A stretch of DNA of 29,011 bases. It comes from Planctomycetaceae bacterium. GTDB lineage: Bacteria; Planctomycetota; Planctomycetia; Planctomycetales; Planctomycetaceae. The translations under genes were made by a program, and so were the position numbers. A model generated the notes under the pieces. It had not been told where the DNA came from and made no database searches. It was given only the letters and a program-made list of their open reading frames with translations. The stretch lies in contig DLVV01000253.1 in NCBI GenBank assembly GCA_003445035.1, positions 1,290 through 30,300 of the forward strand. The letters are read 5' to 3'. Shown piece by piece: positions 16,828 through 23,982 of this stretch. Every line of letters starts with the position of its first letter. Position 1 is the stretch's first letter.

Positions 16828-17640
16828 ATGCCCGTCTTCCCGGTGGAATCGCTGGATGACCCTCGGATCGAGATCTACCGCAATCTCCGGTCAACCAACC
16901 GCACGCGCGACCTGGGAATGATGGTCGCCGAGAGTGACCGGGTGGTGCGGCGGATGATCGACAGCGAGTGCGAGATGGTCTCGCTGCTGGTCAGCGACCG
17001 GAAGCTCGAGAAGTACACCGACTGGATCCCCCGCGACCTGCCGGTCTACGTGCTCTCCGAGAGCGACGCCAGTCAACTGGTTGGCTTCGATTTTCACGCC
17101 GGATTACTGGGTTGTGCACTCCGCCCCCCCTCTCCGCTGCTCGACGAACTCGTCGATGATGACCGGTCGGTTCAGACCCTTGTCGCATGCCCGGGCGTCA
17201 CCGACCCCCAGAACCTGGGAGTGATCGTTCGCCTGGCAACCGCCTTCGGTGCCGACGGACTGCTGGCCGACAACACCACGGCCGACCCGTTCTCCAGGCG
17301 GGCACTCCGCGTTTCAACCGGTTCGGCTCTCAAGTTGCCGATCCGGCACTGCGAAGACCTCGCCGCCGACATCGATCGACTCCGACGAGAGTGGGGATTT
17401 GAGACCGCCGGTGCGATACTGGACACGACGGCGATTCCGCTGTCGGAGGTCAAGCGGCCGGGCCGATTGATCCTGATGCTGGGAAACGAAACCAGCGGAC
17501 TCAGCGACGAATTGACCGGCCTGTGCGATCACCGCTGGACCATTCCGATGACCGGACTGGTCGACTCGATCAATGTCTCGGTCGCGGCCGGAATCTTCCT
17601 GCACACGATCTTTGAACAGGGACGACGACTGGAACCCTAG
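16828..17640 (+). CDS. TrmH/SpoU-family RNA 2'-O-ribose methyltransferase
   Basis: The protein is 270 aa with an N-terminal substrate-binding region (about 1-105) and a C-terminal SPOUT knot domain. Motif 1 is DPQNLGVIVRLATAFG (from residue 126; the conserved Asn is N129 and Arg R135), motif 2 is LGNETSGLS (218-226), and motif 3 is IPMTGLVDSINVSVAAGI (239-256). These are the AdoMet-binding and catalytic elements of TrmH/SpoU 2'-O-methyltransferases, complete here. The target could be tRNA or 23S rRNA; sequence alone does not settle it. The start at 16828 is 4 bp after the metallohydrolase stop, and the stop is 3 bp before the next start. Its presence inside a run of hydrolase genes looks like transcriptional convenience rather than a shared pathway. 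Confidence 0.93.
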   Translation: MPVFPVESLDDPRIEIYRNLRSTNRTRDLGMMVAESDRVVRRMIDSECEMVSLLVSDRKLEKYTDWIPRDLPVYVLSESDASQLVGFDFHAGLLGCALRPPSPLLDELVDDDRSVQTLVACPGVTDPQNLGVIVRLATAFGADGLLADNTTADPFSRRALRVSTGSALKLPIRHCEDLAADIDRLRREWGFETAGAILDTTAIPLSEVKRPGRLILMLGNETSGLSDELTGLCDHRWTIPMTGLVDSINVSVAAGIFLHTIFEQGRRLEP

Positions 17641-17643
17641 AAC

Positions 17644-19062
17644 ATGACATCCTGCCGATCACGCAACGACATCCTCGCCGAAATCGAAAACGAACTCGAA
17701 CAGGTCGTCCAGGACGAACGACTGCCGGGCCTGAGTGTCGGCATTGTCGTCGACCAGGAACTGTCCTGGTCGCGAGGCCTGGGCACCCGTGATCTGGCCA
17801 CCGGCGAACCCGCCGACGAGCACACGCTGCACCGTGTGGCCTCGATCACCAAGACCCTGACCACCGCGGCGGTGCTGCAATTGCGGGATCGTGGCAAGCT
17901 GTTCCTGGAAGATCCGTTGGAACGGCACCTGCCCGAGTTCGCCGAGGCCAGGGAAGTTGCCGGAAAACGGGACCAGGTCACGCTGCTGAGACTGCTGACG
18001 CACCGGGCCGGACTGGTCACCGAAACCCCGTTGCCGACATGGTCGACCGACGAGTTTCCCACCCGGGACGAAGTGCTCGCGGCCCTGCCCCAGACCGAGA
18101 TCGTGCTGCCGGCCGACCATGCCTTCAAGTACTCGAACCTCGCTTTCGGCCTGCTCGGCGAAGTGATCACCCGCGCCTCGGGCCAGGATTACTTTGACTA
18201 TGTCGCCGAGCACCTGCTCGGACCTCTCGGGATGACCGACAGCGTGTACTGGTTGCCCGAGGACCAACGGCACCGGATGGCGGTGGGCTATTCGCCCGAC
18301 CTGTACCGGGACGGCCTGAAGCCGGCCCCTTACGTCGGCCTGGGAGGTGTCGCCGCCTGTGGCCAGTTGCACTCGAGCGTCGCGGACCTCGCCCGCTGGA
18401 TCTCGTTGCAGTTCCGCGTCGGCGAGCACGCCATTCCCAACGACGTTCTCGCCCCGAACACTCTCGACGACTTCCACCAGCCCCGGTACTCCGAACCCGA
18501 CTGGTCGGCGGCGCAATGCCTGGGGTGGCGATCACTCCGCGTGGGCGAAAATGTCTATCACGGCCACGGTGGAGGGATCTTCGGGTTCGCTTCCCAGATC
18601 CTCTTTTCCCGTCCGCACCGGATCGGTGCCATCGTCCTGGCCAATCTCTGGCCCTATCCCATGATCCAGTCGTTGACCGTGCGAATCCTGGAACGGCTGC
18701 TGGGCAATCCCGATCCGCCGCCGCTGACTCCGCCCGCACTCAATCCGACAGATCACGATTCCTCACGCCCCGTCGCAGCCGATGCCGAAAATGGCACCGA
18801 CGACCGGGCCGGCCTCTACGTGGCCGAGCCGGGGGTCCCGGTCCACGTGGCGGTCCGCGCAGGCCAGTTGCGACTGGAGATCTCGCCGTTGTGGCCCTAC
18901 CCGTTGCACACCGGCGGCGTGCTGGAGCCGACTGACAATCCGCTGGCCTTCCGGATCCGGGGCGGCCGTGGAGCTGGAGAGGTGGCAGTCTTCGAGATCG
19001 ATGACCGGGACGTTGCCACCGGCTTCACCCTGGGGGGATTCGTTTACCGCAGGATGATGTGA
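17644..19062 (+). CDS. Beta-lactamase-fold serine hydrolase (class C / esterase type)
   Basis: The protein is 472 aa in the serine beta-lactamase-like family (PF00144 type). The nucleophile motif is S67-I-T-K70 (RVASITKTLTTAAV), the Tyr motif is Y163-S-N (FKYSNLAFGLLGEV), and the HGGG element lies in YHGHGGGIFGFAS near residue 305. These three elements complete the active site. A C-terminal extension of about 110 residues (from about 365) is separate from the hydrolase domain, beta-rich, and resembles the small accessory domains of planctomycete family members. No signal peptide is visible, so a cytoplasmic location is likely unless the start is wrong. Substrates in this family include peptides, esters and, less often, beta-lactams; antibiotic resistance should not be assumed. 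It is the last gene of a three-gene run. Confidence 0.92.
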   Translation: MTSCRSRNDILAEIENELEQVVQDERLPGLSVGIVVDQELSWSRGLGTRDLATGEPADEHTLHRVASITKTLTTAAVLQLRDRGKLFLEDPLERHLPEFAEAREVAGKRDQVTLLRLLTHRAGLVTETPLPTWSTDEFPTRDEVLAALPQTEIVLPADHAFKYSNLAFGLLGEVITRASGQDYFDYVAEHLLGPLGMTDSVYWLPEDQRHRMAVGYSPDLYRDGLKPAPYVGLGGVAACGQLHSSVADLARWISLQFRVGEHAIPNDVLAPNTLDDFHQPRYSEPDWSAAQCLGWRSLRVGENVYHGHGGGIFGFASQILFSRPHRIGAIVLANLWPYPMIQSLTVRILERLLGNPDPPPLTPPALNPTDHDSSRPVAADAENGTDDRAGLYVAEPGVPVHVAVRAGQLRLEISPLWPYPLHTGGVLEPTDNPLAFRIRGGRGAGEVAVFEIDDRDVATGFTLGGFVYRRMM

Positions 19063-19086
19063 GCAAAACCCCGCGAACGGTTTTGC
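19063..19086 (+). terminator. Terminator-like hairpin after the beta-lactamase-fold gene
   Basis: GCAAAACC (19063-19070) pairs perfectly with GGTTTTGC (19079-19086) around an 8-nt loop. It begins directly after the stop codon. A T run is part of the descending stem rather than after it. It plausibly ends the 15675-19062 transcript. Confidence 0.5.
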
Positions 19087-19112
19087 GCACCGGGCGAGAA
19101 CATTAGCCGCTG

Positions 19113-19142
19113 TTGATCCGTGCCCTGTGACGCCGATACGAT
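19113..19142 (+). promoter_or_regulatory. Candidate promoter for DUF1501 copy 4
   Basis: TTGATC (19113-19118) and TACGAT (19137-19142) are separated by 18 bp. The -10 box lies 32 bp before the chosen start at 19175. This agrees with the downstream start choice, since the longer open frame begins at 19127 inside the promoter. Confidence 0.4.
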
Positions 19143-19174
19143 GTCTGTACCGACAGCACAACGGAACGACCCAC

Positions 19175-20623
19175 ATGCTCAACGTCCTCGGCAACCGCAA
19201 GCGATCCTGTAGCGGCGTGACACGGCGTGATGCGATCACCGCCGGTGGGCTCTCTCTGCTGGGCATGTCGTTGCCGGAACTGGTCGGAGCCGAATCGCGA
19301 CAGCCCGCCGGGTTCCCCGGCCAGGGTCCGGCCAAGAACGTGATTCTGGTCTACCTCTTCGGTGGCCCGCCGCTGCACGACACCTTCGATCCCAAGTTCG
19401 GTGCGCCAAAAGAGATCCGCGGCGAGTTCGGTGCGACGTCAACCGACGTTCCCGGTGTCCACTTCTGTGATCTGCTCCCACAGGTTTCGAAATGGATGGG
19501 CCGCTCGACCCTGATTCGCTCGGCCCGCCACCACACCAACGACCATTCAGCCGGCCTGCTTTACACGATGACCGGCAAGCCGGCCGCAAAGGTCCAGCCC
19601 GCCGTGCCTGTCCTGCCGACCCAGGCTCCGAGCATGAACTCGGTCATCGAGTACCTCTCTCGCCACGAACAACGCGAACTGCCGGCCTCGGTCTGGATGC
19701 CCTGCTACACAGGATGGGGGCAGAGTTCGATCCGTCCGGGACTCTACGGCGGGTTTCTCGGACGGCAGTACGACCCTTTCATCACCAAGTGCCGGGTCCA
19801 CGGCAAGGAAGCCAAGTACGCGTACCCCGAGCGGGTCAAGGGTGAGGTGCTGTTGCCCGAGGTCACCCTGCCCGAACAACTCACGCTCGACCGTCTCGAC
19901 AGGCGCCGCAGCCTGTCCGAACAATTTGGTCGCGAGGTGAACCGGCTGGAACAATCTGGTGCCGTCGAAGCGTTTGACCGCAACACGCGTCGGGCGTTTG
20001 ACCTGCTGACCGCAAGCAACCGTCCCAACAGCCCGTGGCGAGCCTTTGACGTCTCGTCGGAATCCCCCGGGCTGCAGGCTCGCTACGGCGACAACCTCTA
20101 CGGGCACTCGATGCTCACCGCCCGACGGCTGGTTGAGTCGGGCGTGAGGTTCGTGACAGTGACGTGGGAGGTGTTCGAGAAGGCCAATATCGATCACGAC
20201 GGGTGGGACACACACCAGCGCAACTTCAACATTCTCCGTGACCATCGCCTGCCGGTCTTCGACCAGGCCTATTCGGCACTCTGCGAGGACCTGGACAGCC
20301 GTGGCCTGCTCGACGACACCCTGCTGCTGGTGATGGGCGAGATGGGACGGACTCCCAAGATCAACGCCAAGGGCGGCCGCGATCACTGGTCCTACTGCAG
20401 CAACATCCTGATGACCGGGGCCGGCGTGAAACACGGATACGTCCACGGCAGTTCGGACCGGATCGGAGCTTACCCCAGCGATCGGCCGGTCGGTCCCGAA
20501 GCGTTCATCTCGACCGTCTATGCCGCGATGGGCCTGGACACCACGATGTCGATCTACGACCCCGCCGACCGCCCGTTTCCCATCGCCCAGCACGGCGAGC
20601 CGGTCCACGACATCCTGGCCTAA
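19175..20623 (+). CDS. DUF1501 family exported protein (copy 4)
   Basis: The protein is 482 aa from MLNVLGNRKRSCSGVTRRDA, the same N-terminal style as copy 2 (MLRLLGNRRE..SGLTRRE). The twin-Arg VTRRDAITAGGLSLLG at residues 15-30 is a likely Tat signal. Family landmarks are YLFGGPPLHDTFDPKFG, IRGEFGA, FCDLLPQVSKWMG, GWDTHQRN, and GEMGRTPKIN followed by GGRDHWSYCSN, with the conserved D/H residues present. A YVHGSSDRIGAYP segment near the end is also typical of this family. There is no DUF1549/DUF1553 gene beside it. The aldo/keto reductase gene follows after 79 bp on the same strand, with a T6 tract (about 20669-20675) but no good stem between them. The function is unknown, as for the other copies. 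Confidence 0.92.
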   Translation: MLNVLGNRKRSCSGVTRRDAITAGGLSLLGMSLPELVGAESRQPAGFPGQGPAKNVILVYLFGGPPLHDTFDPKFGAPKEIRGEFGATSTDVPGVHFCDLLPQVSKWMGRSTLIRSARHHTNDHSAGLLYTMTGKPAAKVQPAVPVLPTQAPSMNSVIEYLSRHEQRELPASVWMPCYTGWGQSSIRPGLYGGFLGRQYDPFITKCRVHGKEAKYAYPERVKGEVLLPEVTLPEQLTLDRLDRRRSLSEQFGREVNRLEQSGAVEAFDRNTRRAFDLLTASNRPNSPWRAFDVSSESPGLQARYGDNLYGHSMLTARRLVESGVRFVTVTWEVFEKANIDHDGWDTHQRNFNILRDHRLPVFDQAYSALCEDLDSRGLLDDTLLLVMGEMGRTPKINAKGGRDHWSYCSNILMTGAGVKHGYVHGSSDRIGAYPSDRPVGPEAFISTVYAAMGLDTTMSIYDPADRPFPIAQHGEPVHDILA

Positions 20624-20702
20624 AGGGAAAGGCACCGCGTTGGGTGTCGCGCGTCCGGCCAGACCGATTTTTTCTCCGCTTCCCGCAACAGAGATTCCCG
20701 TC

Positions 20703-21689
20703 ATGGAACTGCGTCCCCTGGGCTCCAGTGGCCTGCTCGTCTCCCCGATCTGCCTCGGCACGATGACCTTCGGCACTCCGGTTCCTGAAGCGGATGCGGT
20801 CCGTCTGGTCCACGAGTCGATCGACATGGGGATCAACTTCATCGACACCGCCAACGTCTACGAGGGCTACGACCGTGTGCTGGGCAGCGCCGGTGGCGTG
20901 GCAGAGGAGATCACCGGCAAGGCGATTGCCGACCGGCGTGACAGCGTGGTGCTGGCCACCAAGGTCGGTGCCCCACTGGGGTCCGGTCCTCAGGATCGGG
21001 GACTCTCGCCACTGCACATCGAACGCGAGATCGAAGCCAGCCTGAAGCGGCTGGGGACCGACGTCATCGATCTCTACATCATCCACTGGCCCGATCGTCA
21101 CACCCCGCTGGAATCGACCCTCGAAGCCCTCGACCGAGTCGTTCGCCAGGGCAAGGCCCGCTACATCGGCGTCTCGAACCATTCGGCGGCCCAGCTGTGC
21201 CAGTTGCTGTGGCTGGCCGAGAAGCACGACTGGGTCCGCCCGGTCTCGTCGCAGATCCCTTTCAGCTTCCTGCGACGCGCGTTCCAGCACGACTTGCCGT
21301 TCTGCGAAGAATTCTCAATCGGTGTCACCCCCTACCAGTCGCTGCAGGGAGGACTGCTGACCGGCAAGTACCGTCGTGGCGAAGAGCCGCCCTCGGGGTC
21401 TCGCGCGGCCGAGAAACCCGAGTGGGTCTGGGCTCGCGACGACGCGATGTTCGACACGCTCGAGGCCCTGGAAGCCCTGGCCGCCGAGATCGACACCACG
21501 CCGGTCCGTTACGCCCTGGCCTGGACCCTGGCCCAACCGGCAATGTCCTCGCTGGTGGTCGGAGCCAAGCGATCCGAACAGGTGGCCGACGCGGTCGCCG
21601 CGGCCGACCTGGAGATTCCCTGCGAACACTTCGCGCGGATCGACGAGATCGTCCCCGCACCGTGGAAACAGGACGACCCGATCAGGTAG
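20703..21689 (+). CDS. Aldo/keto reductase
   Basis: The protein is 328 aa and starts at MELRPLGSSGLLVSPICLGT, the usual AKR beginning; the upstream open frame overlaps the DUF1501 gene and is not real. It is an NADPH-dependent (beta/alpha)8 barrel. The catalytic tetrad is visible: D48 and Y53 (FIDTANVYEGYD), K87 (VLATKVGAP) and H128 (YIIHWPDRHTP). The cofactor segment LVVGAKRSEQV near residue 285 fits the C-terminal phosphate-binding loop. It resembles the YajO/potassium-channel-beta group of AKRs, with broad aldehyde and ketone substrates. Its 3' end overlaps the class-IV aminotransferase gene on the other strand by 8 bp. A role in aldehyde handling alongside the AOR region is possible but unproven. 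Confidence 0.92.
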   Translation: MELRPLGSSGLLVSPICLGTMTFGTPVPEADAVRLVHESIDMGINFIDTANVYEGYDRVLGSAGGVAEEITGKAIADRRDSVVLATKVGAPLGSGPQDRGLSPLHIEREIEASLKRLGTDVIDLYIIHWPDRHTPLESTLEALDRVVRQGKARYIGVSNHSAAQLCQLLWLAEKHDWVRPVSSQIPFSFLRRAFQHDLPFCEEFSIGVTPYQSLQGGLLTGKYRRGEEPPSGSRAAEKPEWVWARDDAMFDTLEALEALAAEIDTTPVRYALAWTLAQPAMSSLVVGAKRSEQVADAVAAADLEIPCEHFARIDEIVPAPWKQDDPIR

Positions 21690-22662
21690 CCGCCAACGCC
21701 GCCTTGTTGGCCTCGACCTCCTGCTCCATCCACCCCGGCAACGCCTCGGCGTATTCCCGCGCCTGGGCGACCATGTCGATGCCCACTCGCTGTCGCCAGG
21801 CTTCGGTCAATCGCTCGACCACCGGGCCCCGTTCGCCGTCACCGACCACCTGGCCCTCGAACGACCGGCCGTGCACGATGCAGTAGGAGGTCGACGTGCA
21901 GAAGATCTCGTCAGCCTGCAGGGCCTCGTACCGGCCCAGGTTCGCCTCGACCAGTGGGATGCCCTCCTGTTCGGCCAGTTCGAACACCGTCCCACGACTG
22001 ACTCCCTGCAGGATGTTTCGCGGCTCGGGTGTGTAAATGGTGCCCTCGTTGACCAGGAAGATGTTCCAGCCGGGGCCCTCGGCCATGAACCCATCGGGAT
22101 CGAACATCACCGGCCAGGCCCCTTCGCCGATTCGCTGTCCCTGCAGTTCGGCCATCTTGTAATGCATCCGGCTACGGGTCTTGGCCTTGGCATCGATCAG
22201 GTGTGCCGGCAGGGCCTGCTGGGCCGGAACGACGATGTCGACACCGCTGTCGTACTTGCCGGAGAACGGACCCATGTGCGTGATCAGCGGCCAGGTGCTG
22301 ATCGTCACCGTCGGCTTGGTGCCCTCCGGCCACAGCGACCCGTAAACCGGCAACGGACCACGCGACACGTCGTGCATCACCCACCAGTCCATTCCCTCAT
22401 CCTCGGTCGCCTGGTTCTTCTCGAGTGTCGCCAGCGTCTGCTCCTCCATCTCCTCCTGGCTCAACCCGCAGTCGATTTCGAGCAGTCGCAACGACCCGTA
22501 AAGCCGGTCGAGGTGTTCACGGAGCTTGAACGGTTTCCCGCCGAACGTGCGGGTCATCTCGAAGGCCATGTCTCCGTACATCAGGGCACAGTCGAAGATC
22601 GAGACGTTCGCCTCGCGTTCGGGAACAAAATCACCACTGAAATAGACGACGCGTCCGGCCAT
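21682..22662 (-). CDS. Class IV PLP-dependent aminotransferase
   Basis: The protein is 326 aa and starts at MAGRVVYFSGDFVPEREANV with AAGGA about 10 bases before the ATG. It is a fold-type IV PLP enzyme (branched-chain aminotransferase / aminodeoxychorismate lyase group). The N-terminal domain ends near residue 140. The likely Schiff-base lysine is K161 in AKTRSRMHYK, which aligns with the K-x-x-N-R-L pattern of aminodeoxychorismate lyase rather than the K-x-x-x-N-Y of IlvE. PLP phosphate contacts are suggested by EGPGWNIFLVNEG and ILQGVSRGTVFELA. Amino acid specificity cannot be assigned. The gene follows the SDR gene by 36 bp in one operon and overlaps the convergent aldo/keto reductase gene by 8 bp. 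Confidence 0.9.
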   Translation of the reverse strand: MAGRVVYFSGDFVPEREANVSIFDCALMYGDMAFEMTRTFGGKPFKLREHLDRLYGSLRLLEIDCGLSQEEMEEQTLATLEKNQATEDEGMDWWVMHDVSRGPLPVYGSLWPEGTKPTVTISTWPLITHMGPFSGKYDSGVDIVVPAQQALPAHLIDAKAKTRSRMHYKMAELQGQRIGEGAWPVMFDPDGFMAEGPGWNIFLVNEGTIYTPEPRNILQGVSRGTVFELAEQEGIPLVEANLGRYEALQADEIFCTSTSYCIVHGRSFEGQVVGDGERGPVVERLTEAWRQRVGIDMVAQAREYAEALPGWMEQEVEANKAALAAT

Positions 22663-22698
22663 GATGAGAATCCTTGGAGAGGTGTCGGAGAATGGCGG

Positions 22699-23469
22699 CT
22701 AGAACGACTTGACCACGGTTCCACCGTCGACGGTGATCTCGGTCCCGGTGATGTAACTTCCGGCGTCGGTGCCCAGCAGCAGCGCCGTGCCAACCAGTTC
22801 GCGAGGATCGCCCCAGCGACCCACCGCGGTCCGCTCGGCAAAAAATGCGATCTGGTCCTCACTCAGCACGCTCTGCGGCAGATCGGTCAGGAACGGCCCT
22901 GGGCAGATCGAGTTGACGGTGATCCCGCTGCTCCCCAGGTCGAGTGCGCTGGCCCGGGTCAGGCCCAGCAGCCCGCTTTTGGTCGCCGAGTAGGCGTTGC
23001 GCCCCTCCTTGCTGACCAGCCCCATGATCGAGGAGATGTGGATCACGCGGCCCCAGCCCCGTTCCTTCATCTGCGGCACCAGCTCACGAGTCAGGGCCAT
23101 GCAGCTGCTGAGATTCAATTCGATGATCCGATCCCAGTTCTCGTCGGTGATCTCGTCGATCTCTTCGGGGACGTTGGACCCGGCATTGTTGACCAGCACG
23201 TCGACACGTCCCATTTCCGAAAGGGCCGTTGCGGCCAGACGCTTGACGTCGTCCCGGCTGGTCATGTCGGCCACCACGGTCAGGCCCTTCACGTCGAGCC
23301 CGTCGGTGATCTGGGCCAGGGCGGCATCCAGTTCGTCCTGGTGACGGCTGGAGATGACCACGTCCGCACCCGCCTCGGCGAATCCCCGGGCCATCGCCAG
23401 GCCCAGTCCCTTGCTGCCGCCGGTGACCAGTGCCACGCGGCCGGTGATGTCGAAGAGTGTTCCTTGCAT
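22699..23469 (-). CDS. Short-chain dehydrogenase/reductase (SDR)
   Basis: The protein is 256 aa from MQGTLFDITGRVALVTGGSK with a GGAGATGAGAG ribosome-site region upstream; the longer open frame adds 53 residues of non-coding character. It is a classical SDR: TGGSKGLGLAMA binds the nucleotide, NNAGSN is the structural motif, SSIMG holds the catalytic Ser, and YSATKSG supplies the Tyr and Lys. The C-terminal TGTEITVDGGTVVKSF is typical of FabG-like members. Arg and Ser residues after the first strand (ISSRHQDE) favour NADP(H). The substrate is probably a 3-oxo or secondary-alcohol compound, not resolved. It is the first gene of the SDR-aminotransferase operon and is divergent from the ArsC-like selenoprotein gene with 149 bp between starts. 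Confidence 0.93.
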   Translation of the reverse strand: MQGTLFDITGRVALVTGGSKGLGLAMARGFAEAGADVVISSRHQDELDAALAQITDGLDVKGLTVVADMTSRDDVKRLAATALSEMGRVDVLVNNAGSNVPEEIDEITDENWDRIIELNLSSCMALTRELVPQMKERGWGRVIHISSIMGLVSKEGRNAYSATKSGLLGLTRASALDLGSSGITVNSICPGPFLTDLPQSVLSEDQIAFFAERTAVGRWGDPRELVGTALLLGTDAGSYITGTEITVDGGTVVKSF

Positions 23470-23526
23470 CGGTCTCTCATCTCCGTCGCTGTACGGTTGC
23501 AGTCTCGTCAACACTTGGAGAAGGTG

Positions 23527-23556
23527 AGCATACTGTGGAGGGCGGTCGACGGCCAA
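23527..23556 (-). promoter_or_regulatory. Candidate promoter of the SDR-aminotransferase operon
   Basis: On the minus strand, TTGGCC (23556-23551) and TATGCT (23532-23527) are separated by 18 bp. They lie about 58 bp upstream of the SDR start, in the divergent region. Pattern match only. Confidence 0.33.
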
Positions 23557-23618
23557 CGCACGACGAATTGCTCCCTCGGACGGCAGGTCACAAGGACGAA
23601 CAACAGGAATCACGCGAC

Positions 23619-23969
23619 ATGGCTGCACGGATCGACTGGTACTACCACCGCAAGGGGTGAACCAGCTGCGTCAAAGCGCAAGGGTTCCTTGCCAAGAACG
23701 ATGCTCAGGTCCGCGAGCAGGTCGATGCTCGCTCCGAGACCGTCGATGCCCGCCACGCCGTGACGCTAGCCCGCCAGTCCTCGCACCTCTACATCGCCCG
23801 CGGCCGCACGTTCCGGCACGTCAACATGAAGTCCGAACGTTTGAGCAACGCCGAGTTGACCGGCCTGGTCACCGGCCGCAGCGGAACGCTGCGGGCCCCG
23901 ACTCTCCGTCGCGGCAAGACCCTGGTGGTCGGGTACAGCGACGAGATGTACGGCGAACTCTTCGGGTAG
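23619..23969 (+). CDS. ArsC/Spx-family thioredoxin-fold protein with in-frame TGA: probable selenoprotein (Sec14)
   Basis: Starting at ATG 23619 (AGGAA upstream) the frame reads MAARIDWYYHRKG, then TGA at 23658-23660, then TSCVKAQGFLAKNDAQV and on without interruption to TAG at 23967. The whole is 116 codons plus stop, the usual ArsC-like length. The TGA replaces the first residue of the CxxC motif of ArsC/Spx-like proteins, giving U14-T-S-C17. The region downstream keeps family character: HLYIARGRTFRHVNM, LVTGRSGTLRAPTLRRGKTL (containing the cis-Pro region APT) and VVGYSDEMYGELF. A hairpin suited to a SECIS starts 17 nt after the TGA. The likely function is a thiol/selenol oxidoreductase; arsenate reduction is not implied. 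No SelA/B/C/D genes occur in the window. The alternative is a single-base nonsense mutation of a Cys codon (TGC or TGT to TGA). A conventional call would find only a 69-aa GTG-start fragment at 23760. I favour a genuine selenoprotein. Confidence 0.8.
23664..23705 (+). promoter_or_regulatory. Candidate bacterial SECIS element within the ArsC-like gene
   Basis: The core stem GCAAGG (23678-23683) pairs with CCTTGC (23687-23692), six perfect pairs around the loop GTT, whose first base is G. There are 23 nt between the TGA and the loop, inside the 16-37 nt range accepted for bacterial SECIS elements. A lower stem can form after an internal loop: CGT 23669-23671 with ACG 23698-23700, and AGC 23664-23666 with GCT 23703-23705. 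I judged the folding by eye; no energy was computed. Confidence 0.6.
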
Positions 23970-23982
23970 ACGGCCCCGCCGG

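Noticed and set aside
17644..19062. An antibiotic-resistance beta-lactamase
   Set aside because: The fold and SxxK/YxN motifs fit the broad serine hydrolase family, most members of which are esterases or peptidases. There is no signal peptide or resistance context.
21682..22662. The class-IV aminotransferase lacking its catalytic lysine
   Set aside because: Aligned to the IlvE pattern the lysine position is Arg, but aligned to the aminodeoxychorismate lyase pattern (K-x-x-N-R-L) K161 falls in place, so the site is probably intact.
23760..23969. A separate 69-aa gene starting at a GTG at 23760
   Set aside because: It is in the same frame as the upstream 13 codons plus TGA, lacks the N-terminal strand and redox motif of the family, and has no good ribosome site. 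It is the back part of the ArsC-like gene.
23619..23969. A frameshifted pseudogene in place of the ArsC-like gene
   Set aside because: Codon-by-codon reading shows both halves in one frame with a single TGA and no insertion or deletion. Only a nonsense mutation would remain as a damage model.
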